From: an uncultured Bacteroidales bacterium
GTDB lineage: Bacteria; Bacteroidota; Bacteroidia; Bacteroidales; UBA932
Reading direction: 5' to 3'
DNA length: 7,902 bases
NCBI GenBank assembly: GCA_937901105.1
Contig: CALCHD010000013.1
Coordinates: forward strand, 1 to 7,902
The position numbers and the translations under genes are program-made. Position 1 is the stretch's first letter. The number at the start of each line of letters is the position of its first letter. Of the stretch, positions 1 to 5,580 are shown one piece after another. The notes beneath the pieces were generated by a model. The model had not been told where the DNA came from and did not search any database. It saw nothing but the letters and a program-made list of their open reading frames with translations.

Positions 1-357
1 GCACCAGCCTCCTTGAGCTTCACACAAGCCTCAAAAGAGCTCCACATCTCCCAACCTGCAATCACCAAGCACATTCAGGAGCTGGAGAACACATACAGCA
101 CCCAGCTTTTTTCCCGACAAAAAGGGAAAATTTCCCTTACCCGCCAGGGAGAGCTCTTCCTGCAGCACGCCCAAAAGATAGTGGCAGCCTGCGCATCATT
201 GCAGGAGGAGATGCTGCACAACCCCTGGGAACACGAGGGAAATGTGGAAATTCTGGCAAGCAATGCCGCCATACACAACCTTATGGAGCCGTTACTTAAG
301 GAGTTTAAAGAAAAATACCCCCTTATAGAGATAACTCTTGCCACTAAAGAGAAATAA
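1..357 (+). CDS. LysR-family transcriptional regulator, 5' end outside window and C-terminally truncated
   Basis: LysR-type regulators bind DNA with an N-terminal winged helix-turn-helix and sense a small molecule with a C-terminal two-lobed domain. The reading frame is open from base 1 (A-P-A-S-L-S-F-T-Q-A-S). The recognition helix SQPAITKHIQELE and the wing (LFSRQKGKISLTRQGELFL) are clear, followed by the linker helix. About 15-20 N-terminal codons should lie before the window, so the TTG at 13 is probably not the real start. The effector domain begins at about GNVEILASN but the frame ends at TAA 355-357, only some 38 residues later. Family members are about 300 residues, so more than half of the protein is missing and no continuation follows, only a terminator. 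I infer a decayed gene, or a regulator reduced to its DNA-binding domain. The family call is firm; function is uncertain. Confidence 0.85.
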   Translation, partial: APASLSFTQASKELHISQPAITKHIQELENTYSTQLFSRQKGKISLTRQGELFLQHAQKIVAACASLQEEMLHNPWEHEGNVEILASNAAIHNLMEPLLKEFKEKYPLIEITLATKEK

Positions 358-358
358 A

Positions 359-396
359 AAAAGTGACCTTTTGACGTTGTCCAAAAGGTCACTTTT
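359..396. terminator. Bidirectional intrinsic terminator between convergent genes
   Basis: Bases 359-373 (AAAAGTGACCTTTTG) pair perfectly with 382-396, giving a 15-bp stem with an 8-base loop. The A-run on one side and T-run on the other let it work for both strands. It starts two bases after the LysR stop codon and ends 25 bases from the stop codon of the serine hydrolase gene, so it serves both convergent genes. Confidence 0.85.
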
Positions 397-421
397 ATAT
401 TTCCGCCTTTACGGCATTATA

Positions 422-1873
422 CTAGAACATATCCTGGATTGACTTAAGCACTGCCCACATCTCATCATCCATAGACTGGTTGTAGCTGCGCGAGTTACAT
501 AGAATAACACCGTTTACATTATCCTTTGAACGTGCCCAGATAGTTGCTACACCTGCCAATGTACCGCCATGGAATGCTACCCATGAAGGGAAATCGGTAT
601 AGTTGCATCTCCATCCCAAAGCATATTTCTTGTATGCGTTACCTGAAGTGTTCTTCATGCCTGGCTGTGCAGTACACATCTCCTCAATAGTCTCCGGTTT
701 AAGGATATCAGGAACTTTAGTACCGCCGTCTATGCGCGCCATAAGCTGCATTAGGGCAGGAGTTGAAGCAATTACACCACCTGCTGCAACACCCTCCTCA
801 ACATTGTTGCCGTAAGGGTTCTTGCCATCCTGACCATAATATAGAGTCTCATTCTCTCTGGTATCTGCCTCATCATTCTTGCCGCCATAGATATCATTAA
901 TGCCCTCCGGACCATAAACATCCTCTTTAAGGTACTGAATGAATCCCTTGCCTGTAATTTCCTCTACCACAACACCCAAAATTCCAAAGTTTGCGTTGTT
1001 GTAGTCATGGGTTCCAATAGCATATTTAGGCTGCTTCTCACGCTCCATCATAAGACGCTTGATCCTGTCCCTAACAGTAAGTCCGCTATAGCCTGAAACA
1101 GATGGGAAGATACAGTCCTCAGAAATACCACCTGAATGTGAAAGAAGGTCTCTAAGGGTGATTCTTTTCCATGAATCATGCATATCATCACCGAACTCCT
1201 CCTCCAAAAGGCCACCTTTGCCGAATACTGTATCATCCAAGTCCAAAAGGCCTTTCTCATATAGGGTCATGATTGCAATGGCAGCATGCTGTTTTGACAT
1301 ACTTGCCAATCTGAACAATGTATTCTCATTTACCCTTACTTTTCTGCTCTTGTCTGCATATCCGTAAGCTCCTACATAAACAGTTTCCTCATCAGCGCTG
1401 ATTGCCATTGAGATACCTGGAACATTATGGCTGATCATAAAGCTGTAAATCTTCTTGTCAACCTTGTCATTTCCGTTTCTTACAAGAATCTGGTAAGAAG
1501 CGCTCCTTCCGTCCTCTGCTGTTACAGTAATAGTCTGAGTCTTTGAGAAGTCAATTACAGTCTCATCACTCTTTATAACATCATTGCCAATTTTTGCAAC
1601 TGCTTTCTCGTGGATTTTGAAGGTAGGAACCAATGCATTCAAAGCAACACCTTCTTTTACAGTAACATAAATGATACCGCTTCCCTGAACTCCTGAAGCG
1701 TTCACACTTATTGAAGAGTTCTTGTCTGCCTTAAAGCTGAAATTGTTAAGTGAATTGTTTGACGAGAGCTCCTGCTCCGGCTGGTCTGGTTCTGTAGATG
1801 ATTTGGAACAGCCTGTAAGAATCATACCTGCAGCTAGAAGCAGATAAGAAAAGTGCTTAAGATTAAATTTCAT
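422..1873 (-). CDS. Beta-lactamase-family (S12) serine hydrolase lipoprotein with Ig-like N-terminal domain
   Basis: A 483-residue exported protein, probably lipid-anchored and acting in the periplasm or on the cell surface. The first 22 residues form an SPII signal peptide with lipobox LTGC (Cys22). Residues about 40-133 look like a beta-sandwich domain of the DUF5018/Ig-like kind (VKEGVALNALVPTF, ITVTAEDGRSASYQILV), common in Bacteroidales surface lipoproteins. The rest is a penicillin-binding-protein/class C beta-lactamase fold: SMSK (191-194) is the SxxK nucleophile motif, YNN (291-293) the second motif, and HGG (435-437) replaces KTG, as in DD-peptidase/esterase-like members. LLSHSGG (243-249) is also typical. 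Substrate is not predictable; a peptidase or esterase is as likely as a true beta-lactamase. The ATG is placed by the signal peptide. I see no clear promoter in the roughly 30 bases between it and the upstream tRNA terminator. Confidence 0.9.
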   Translation of the reverse strand: MKFNLKHFSYLLLAAGMILTGCSKSSTEPDQPEQELSSNNSLNNFSFKADKNSSISVNASGVQGSGIIYVTVKEGVALNALVPTFKIHEKAVAKIGNDVIKSDETVIDFSKTQTITVTAEDGRSASYQILVRNGNDKVDKKIYSFMISHNVPGISMAISADEETVYVGAYGYADKSRKVRVNENTLFRLASMSKQHAAIAIMTLYEKGLLDLDDTVFGKGGLLEEEFGDDMHDSWKRITLRDLLSHSGGISEDCIFPSVSGYSGLTVRDRIKRLMMEREKQPKYAIGTHDYNNANFGILGVVVEEITGKGFIQYLKEDVYGPEGINDIYGGKNDEADTRENETLYYGQDGKNPYGNNVEEGVAAGGVIASTPALMQLMARIDGGTKVPDILKPETIEEMCTAQPGMKNTSGNAYKKYALGWRCNYTDFPSWVAFHGGTLAGVATIWARSKDNVNGVILCNSRSYNQSMDDEMWAVLKSIQDMF

Positions 1874-1903
1874 AGTATTTGTTTATCAATAATTGTTTCA
1901 AAA

Positions 1904-1933
1904 AAAAAGAGCAACCTTTCGGCTGCTCTTTTT
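1904..1933 (-). terminator. Intrinsic terminator of the tRNA-Asp transcript
   Basis: On the minus strand AAAAAGAGCA (1933-1924) pairs with TGCTCTTTTT (1913-1904), extended by two inner G-C pairs around a GAAA loop after one mismatch. The U-tract continues to about 1900. The stem begins at the last base of the encoded CCA of the tRNA, so it directly ends the tRNA precursor. Confidence 0.8.
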
Positions 1934-2010
1934 GGCGGTGCGGACGGGGCTCGAACCCGCGACCCCCGGCGTGACAGGCCGGTATTCTAACCAAACTGAA
2001 CTACCGCACC
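1933..2010 (-). tRNA. tRNA-Asp (anticodon GTC)
   Basis: The minus strand folds into a full cloverleaf. The acceptor stem is GGTGCGG (2010-2004) with CCGCACC (1943-1937). The D arm is GTTC/GAAT, and the anticodon arm CCGGC/GCCGG has loop CTGTCAC, giving anticodon GTC (bases 1975-1973). The T arm is GCGGG-TTCGAGC-CCCGT. The discriminator base is G (1936), as expected for aspartate tRNA, and CCA is encoded (1935-1933). It reads GAC and GAT codons. Confidence 0.97.
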
Positions 2011-2037
2011 AGTAGTTGTTTTCCCGTTTTGGGATTG

Positions 2038-2068
2038 CAAATATAGAGATAATTTTTTATTCTCCAAA
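2038..2068 (-). promoter_or_regulatory. Bacteroidales-type promoter of tRNA-Asp
   Basis: On the minus strand TTTG (2068-2065) is followed after 19 bases by TATATTTG (2045-2038). This matches the -33 TTTG and -7 TAnnTTTG elements of the primary sigma factor of Bacteroidales. The predicted start site lies near 2032, some 20 bases before the mature tRNA 5' end. The promoter sits just behind the rsmD stop codon. Confidence 0.8.
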
Positions 2069-2070
2069 AA

Positions 2071-2607
2071 TTATTTTAGTTCAAAGAAAGAAAAATGCAC
2101 ATTTCCGTATTTTCTCTCCTTCACAAAGTACTTGTGGCTCTCAAAATTATAGGTGCCAGGGTGCTCCAGAATAAGGTACCCCTGTGGGTTAAGAAGCTCT
2201 TTTTCAAATATTTTGTCGGGAATAGCATCCAGCCCTTCAATGGCGTAAGGGGGATCTGCAAAAATTATATCAAATTTTTTGGTACAGATCTCAATAAAGT
2301 CAAATGCATTATGCCTTACCACCTGCATTCCCTTAACCTTGTATGCCTGCACTACCTGCTTGATGAATTTTGCATGCATAGGGTTCATCTCCACACTTAT
2401 GATGTCGGTGCAGCCACGTGATGCAAACTCAAGGCTGATGCTTCCAGTACCAGAGAACAGGTCCAGCACAGACAGGTCCTCAATGTCGTACTCATTGATC
2501 AGTATGTTGAACAGCCCTTCCTTTGCAAAATCCGTGGTAGGCCTTGCGCCGTAATTGGCTGGCGGCAATATGTTTTTACCCTTAAGGGTTCCTCCAATTA
2601 TTCTCAT
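2071..2607 (-). CDS. rsmD: 16S rRNA (guanine(966)-N(2))-methyltransferase RsmD
   Basis: RsmD transfers a methyl group from S-adenosylmethionine to N2 of G966 of 16S rRNA, near the P site, during 30S assembly. The 178-residue protein has the usual family length. It opens with MRIIGGTLKGKNI, then RPTTDFAKEGLFNIL (22-36), the SAM-binding motif DLFSGTGS (49-56), the acidic end of strand 2 (SVEMNP, 71-76) and the catalytic DPPY (118-121) shared by N-methyltransferases. Its ATG shares one base with the stop codon of the DUF3822 gene (TAATG), which points to translational coupling in a two-gene operon; this pairing is common in Bacteroidales. No motif residue is missing. Confidence 0.95.
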   Translation of the reverse strand: MRIIGGTLKGKNILPPANYGARPTTDFAKEGLFNILINEYDIEDLSVLDLFSGTGSISLEFASRGCTDIISVEMNPMHAKFIKQVVQAYKVKGMQVVRHNAFDFIEICTKKFDIIFADPPYAIEGLDAIPDKIFEKELLNPQGYLILEHPGTYNFESHKYFVKERKYGNVHFSFFELK

Positions 2608-3131
2608 TATATCAAATCTGTTTCCAAATTAATCACCTGCGTCCCCTTGAAGAACTTCTCCGCTATCTCCCTCTGTGCCGCTTCAATATCCCAGCAAATG
2701 GTTATCACGCACTGCTGCGGATTCATCTGCAGCCTCTTTATTGAAAGGAACAGGAAATACAGGGCACTTTCGTAACTGTCTACCTTAAACGCATTGGCAA
2801 GCTTGAGCTCCTTTCCTGCATATATTATAATATGTGCAAAGCCCCTTTCCCTGCTGTAATGGAAAGCAACCTTATTGAACTCTTCGGCTCCGCACACTAC
2901 CTGCATCATGCCAGCCGCAAGGGGAAGCGGCTTCTCCACATCAGATGCATTGCATCCTGCACCAGGGGCACAATATACAGCCACAGCATCAGCCTCACAT
3001 ACATCACAGGTATCTATATGATCCTCTGTCCCTATATGGAACTGCTGCTCCAGAGCCTCACGCCCCAGTTGCGGAGTATAGGCCTCTTTTGGTATAAGTG
3101 TGAACTTTTCTGTATAAATATATCTGCCCAT
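2607..3131 (-). CDS. DUF3822-family protein, short form
   Basis: A 174-residue cytoplasmic protein of unknown function, placed in DUF3822 from its position directly before rsmD and from segments such as YTEKFTLIPKEAY (6-18), the central GFAHIIIYAGKELKLANAFKV (97-117) and the following YESALYFLFLSIKRLQM. As I recall, usual members are about 260-270 residues with an actin/ASKHA-like fold. This one would lack most of the first lobe. The frame is closed upstream by a TAA about 13 codons before the ATG at 3131, and the previous gene's terminator leaves no room for more. It carries a cysteine cluster (Cys42, 45, 54, 60), possibly a metal site. It overlaps rsmD by one base. No clear promoter is visible in front of it. 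The family assignment is moderately sure. Confidence 0.75.
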   Translation of the reverse strand: MGRYIYTEKFTLIPKEAYTPQLGREALEQQFHIGTEDHIDTCDVCEADAVAVYCAPGAGCNASDVEKPLPLAAGMMQVVCGAEEFNKVAFHYSRERGFAHIIIYAGKELKLANAFKVDSYESALYFLFLSIKRLQMNPQQCVITICWDIEAAQREIAEKFFKGTQVINLETDLI

Positions 3132-3178
3132 AGTATATTGTGCTTCCTGCTGAAAACCCGTATTGCATTATACAATAA

Positions 3179-3201
3179 AGGGTGACCTTTTGGGTCACCC
3201 T
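3179..3201 (-). terminator. Intrinsic terminator behind the membrane-anchored protein gene
   Basis: AGGGTGACC (3179-3187) pairs with GGTCACCCT (3193-3201), a perfect 9-bp stem with a 5-base loop. On the minus strand it lies 22 bases after the stop codon at 3224 and is followed by a moderately U-rich TTTATTGTAT tract. It separates this gene from the DUF3822-rsmD unit. Confidence 0.65.
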
Positions 3202-3223
3202 CTTATTATATAGGGTGTAAGAA

Positions 3224-3898
3224 TTACTCCCAGTTACCTGCGTTGTTGTTAGGTGCGTCTACGCTACCAACTTTTAGACCAGGGTATTTGCCCATATCCT
3301 CAGCCTCGCATTTTAGGTTGATGATATACTGGCGCTCCAAGCCAACAAGATAATCCTCGTAAGGCATGCAAGCCTCAAACAAAGGAACGTCTACACCAGA
3401 TACAACTTTGATCACTGCATCCATGATGATAGGCTTGTTAGAGAAAGGAATAACTTTAAGGTCCTCAATGTTAAAGCCCTCTCTCTTAAGCAAAGTATCC
3501 TTAACTGGGATATTTACATCTAGAGTAAGAACTAGGTTCATACCTTTCTCATAGTACTCCAACAACTGCTCATTGGTGATTTTCCTATTCTTTTTCTTTA
3601 GAGCCTCTGTATTTGCAACTGCAGCAGAGTCATCCATTGAACCGATCTGTTTCTTGATGGTTACCTGACCATTGTTGTAGAAATCTACCAATGAATCAAT
3701 GCTAGCGGTAAAGTGACCAAATTTGCCTTTGAATGCATCCTGAAGGTCACGGATGTCTTTAAGACGCTGAATAGCAATAGTTTCTCTGGCTTTCTGATCC
3801 TTCTGGAACTGTACTGGCTCCTGAACGCTTTGCCAAATGGCGTAAACCAAACCAACGATAGCCAATGGCAGAATTAGGAAAGTAAAAATCTTTTTCAT
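3224..3898 (-). CDS. Unrecognised membrane-anchored protein with one N-terminal transmembrane helix
   Basis: I do not recognise a named family. The 224-residue protein starts with Lys-Lys and a hydrophobic segment (about 4-22), most likely an uncleaved anchor because no lipobox or clear cleavage site follows. The rest would face the periplasm. Residues about 33-75 form an amphipathic helix (ARETIAIQRLKDIRDLQDAF) followed by GKFGHFTASIDSLVDFYNNG, a layout that resembles type IV pilin/pseudopilin proteins, though the prepilin cleavage motif is absent. Residues 95-110 are lysine-rich and probably exposed. The C-terminus ends in an Asn-rich tail, NNNAGNWE. It is a single-gene unit with its own promoter (3935-3965) and terminator, divergent from nrnA. 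The start is fixed by the signal-like N-terminus just after the promoter. Confidence 0.85.
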   Translation of the reverse strand: MKKIFTFLILPLAIVGLVYAIWQSVQEPVQFQKDQKARETIAIQRLKDIRDLQDAFKGKFGHFTASIDSLVDFYNNGQVTIKKQIGSMDDSAAVANTEALKKKNRKITNEQLLEYYEKGMNLVLTLDVNIPVKDTLLKREGFNIEDLKVIPFSNKPIIMDAVIKVVSGVDVPLFEACMPYEDYLVGLERQYIINLKCEAEDMGKYPGLKVGSVDAPNNNAGNWE

Positions 3899-3934
3899 TT
3901 CTATTGTGTATGTATTTTATTGTCAATAATCGCA

Positions 3935-3965
3935 CAAAAGTAAAAAATATATTTTTCCCTTGCAA
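3935..3965 (-). promoter_or_regulatory. Promoter of the membrane-anchored protein gene
   Basis: On the minus strand TTG (3965-3963) and TACTTTTG (3942-3935) are 20 bases apart, matching the Bacteroidales -33/-7 pattern. The predicted start near 3928 gives a leader of about 30 bases before the ATG at 3898. It overlaps the divergent promoter of nrnA. Confidence 0.7.
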
Positions 3966-3974
3966 TATATTTTT
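3946..3974. repeat. Direct repeat of AATATATTTTT inside the divergent promoter region
   Basis: The 11-mer AATATATTTTT occurs at 3946-3956 and again at 3964-3974, 18 bases apart. Each copy contains the palindrome AATATATT. Both lie inside the overlapping divergent promoters, so they could be a protein-binding site. The region is very AT-rich, so chance is a real alternative. Confidence 0.4.
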
Positions 3975-3981
3975 AATTTTG
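3952..3981 (+). promoter_or_regulatory. Promoter of the nrnA-FKBP operon
   Basis: TAATTTTG (3974-3981) matches the Bacteroidales -7 element TAnnTTTG. The -33 position holds only a T-run (3952-3956), so that half is weak. A start near 3988 would leave a leader of about 20 bases before the GTG at 4007. Confidence 0.55.
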
Positions 3982-4006
3982 CACCTATTAAATTTATATA
4001 AATAAG

Positions 4007-5029
4007 GTGAACAACATAGAGAATATAAGCCTTCTGGCTGACGCAATAAAAGAGGCACAGCAGATAATCCTTGTAGGTCATGTTAATCCCGACGGTGACT
4101 CAATAGGGTCACTTATGGGAATGAAAGGCTACCTGGAGGCTCTAGGGAAGCTGGTTACCCCCATTGTCCCAAACAGATATCCTGAATTCCTTGAATTCCT
4201 TGACCCGCAGAAAGAGATACTCCCCTACTCGGAGATCCCGCAGGAGGTGGAGGCAAAAGTGGCAGAGGCAGACCTTATAATCTGTATGGACTTCAACTCA
4301 CTCAAGAGGATTGATGCACTTGGCTGTGTGATTGAGCGTGCAGAGAGTGAAAAAATACTCATAGACCATCATCCGCAGCCGGACACTATATTCAGCCTTG
4401 TATTCTCATACCCGCAGATGTCTTCTACCTGCGAGCTGGCGTACTGGGTAATCAAAGGTCTTGCTGCAATTCTTGGAGAGCAGCTTCCGCACAGTTCGGC
4501 AGTTGCACTGTACACCGGAATGATGACAGATACCAACAACTTTGGAAACTCCGTACTTCCATCAACTTTCAGAATGGCAGGGGAGCTTATGGAGGCCGGC
4601 GTTGACAAGGAGTGGGTACAGAAAATGGTGTTTGGAGGATACAGCGCAGACAGGATGAGGCTTATGGGCTACATGCTGCACGAGAACATGAAGCTTATTC
4701 CACAATACAACGCTTCTGTAATGGTCCTTACCAAAGCCATAAAGGAGAAATACAATTTTTCAGACGGAGACTCCGAAGGGTTTGTAAACCTCGCCCTTAA
4801 TATTAAAAGTGTAAAAGTGTCGGCACTCTTTACTGAAGGAGACGAATTCATCAGGGTTTCTCTCCGCTCTAAAGATGACTTCTCCGTAAACAGGTTAAGC
4901 CGGGCATACTTCAATGGAGGAGGACACGAGAGGGCTGCAGGCGGAAGGCTCTACATTCCTGCAGGTGAAGTTGAGGAATATTTCATCAAATCTTTGGGAG
5001 AATTCATTGAAAAGGAAAATCAGGCATAG
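4007..5029 (+). CDS. nrnA: DHH/DHHA1 phosphoesterase, NrnA-like oligoribonuclease / pAp phosphatase
   Basis: NrnA-type enzymes degrade very short RNA oligonucleotides to mononucleotides and dephosphorylate 3'-phosphoadenosine 5'-phosphate, using Mn2+ in the cytoplasm. The 340-residue protein has the usual length and all motifs: HVNPDGDSIGS (25-35), an aspartate in ICMDFN (95), DHH (120-122), MTDTNNF (173-179) and, in the C-terminal DHHA1 domain, GGGHERAAGG (304-313), which binds the substrate. The start is GTG: an in-frame TAA lies at 3989-3991, no ATG occurs before residue 37, and the DHH core would be cut by any later start. It leads a plus-strand operon, 23 bases before the first FKBP-like gene. 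A c-di-NMP phosphodiesterase of the same superfamily is possible, but those usually carry extra sensor or membrane domains, absent here. Confidence 0.92.
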   Translation: MNNIENISLLADAIKEAQQIILVGHVNPDGDSIGSLMGMKGYLEALGKLVTPIVPNRYPEFLEFLDPQKEILPYSEIPQEVEAKVAEADLIICMDFNSLKRIDALGCVIERAESEKILIDHHPQPDTIFSLVFSYPQMSSTCELAYWVIKGLAAILGEQLPHSSAVALYTGMMTDTNNFGNSVLPSTFRMAGELMEAGVDKEWVQKMVFGGYSADRMRLMGYMLHENMKLIPQYNASVMVLTKAIKEKYNFSDGDSEGFVNLALNIKSVKVSALFTEGDEFIRVSLRSKDDFSVNRLSRAYFNGGGHERAAGGRLYIPAGEVEEYFIKSLGEFIEKENQA

Positions 5030-5052
5030 CTTTTGCTAAACATACAGGCGGA

Positions 5053-5562
5053 ATGAAAAAATTTATCACAGCAATATTTGCCCTTATTATAATGGTATCG
5101 TGTACCAAGGAAGACAGGAACAACACCATTGTAAACCAGGAAGAGAGCATTGACAGATACATAACATCACTCTCTGATGTAAGGGTAGCAAGAAATGGCG
5201 GCTCCAACAGGATTGTGTATACCGAGGGGCAGGGAGAAGAGGCTGCGGCAGGTGACTCAATCAAATTCTATTACGCAGGATACATTTTCAGCGGCGGTAA
5301 GGGAGCCCTGTTTGCCACAAACAATCCGGAAGTGGCTCAAGCCAACAGCTTCCCTGTATCAGGCGGTGCATTTGAATGCATACTGGGCCAAGGAGCCCTT
5401 GTAAGCGGACTTGATTCAGGTCTTATAGGTGTTAAGGCCGGAGAAAAATGCGATGTTGTATTTTCTGCAAAATACGGATACAACAACACCGTTGTATATA
5501 ATGTTCCAAAGATGACTCCTCTCATTTTTGAGGTATGGGTAGAAGATATTGTTAAAAATTAG
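5053..5562 (+). CDS. FKBP-type peptidyl-prolyl isomerase-like lipoprotein, single domain
   Basis: A 169-residue exported lipoprotein: the signal peptide ends in lipobox MVSC (Cys17). After a linker, residues about 53-167 form an FKBP-like domain (GDSIKFYYAGYIF; GQGALVSGLDSGLIGVKAGEKCDVVFSAKYGY; PLIFEVWVEDI). FKBP proteins isomerise X-Pro bonds and help periplasmic proteins fold. Compared with FKBP12, the Phe of the Phe-Asp pair is kept (GALFATNN) but the Asp is Ala, and the pocket Trp is Leu. The tyrosine of KYGY is kept. Catalysis may therefore be weak or lost, leaving a chaperone-like role. The gene follows nrnA by 23 bases, with a purine-rich AGGCGGA just before the ATG, and ends 18 bases before the next FKBP-like gene. 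It resembles the GldI-type FKBP lipoproteins of Bacteroidota in layout. Confidence 0.88.
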   Translation: MKKFITAIFALIIMVSCTKEDRNNTIVNQEESIDRYITSLSDVRVARNGGSNRIVYTEGQGEEAAAGDSIKFYYAGYIFSGGKGALFATNNPEVAQANSFPVSGGAFECILGQGALVSGLDSGLIGVKAGEKCDVVFSAKYGYNNTVVYNVPKMTPLIFEVWVEDIVKN

Positions 5563-5565
5563 TTG

Positions 5566-5573
5566 TATATTTG
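5566..5573 (+). promoter_or_regulatory. Possible internal -7 element before the tandem-FKBP gene
   Basis: TATATTTG (5566-5573) is a perfect TAnnTTTG -7 element just after the stop codon of the previous gene. The expected start site coincides with the ATG at 5581, so a leaderless transcript is possible. No TTG/TTTG stands at the proper -33 distance, so this is a weak prediction. Confidence 0.3.
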
Positions 5574-5580
5574 CGGCCTT

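Noticed and set aside
422..1933. Genomic island inserted at tRNA-Asp
   Set aside because: tRNA 3' ends are common integration sites, but there is no integrase and I found no second copy of the tRNA 3' end in 1-1932.
2095..2554. Plus-strand ORFs opposite rsmD
   Set aside because: They are antisense to a strongly conserved methyltransferase gene and look like low-complexity shadow translations.
5027..5035. Promoter -7 element before the first FKBP gene
   Set aside because: TAGCTTTTG has three bases between TA and TTTG instead of two, and no -33 box is at the right distance.
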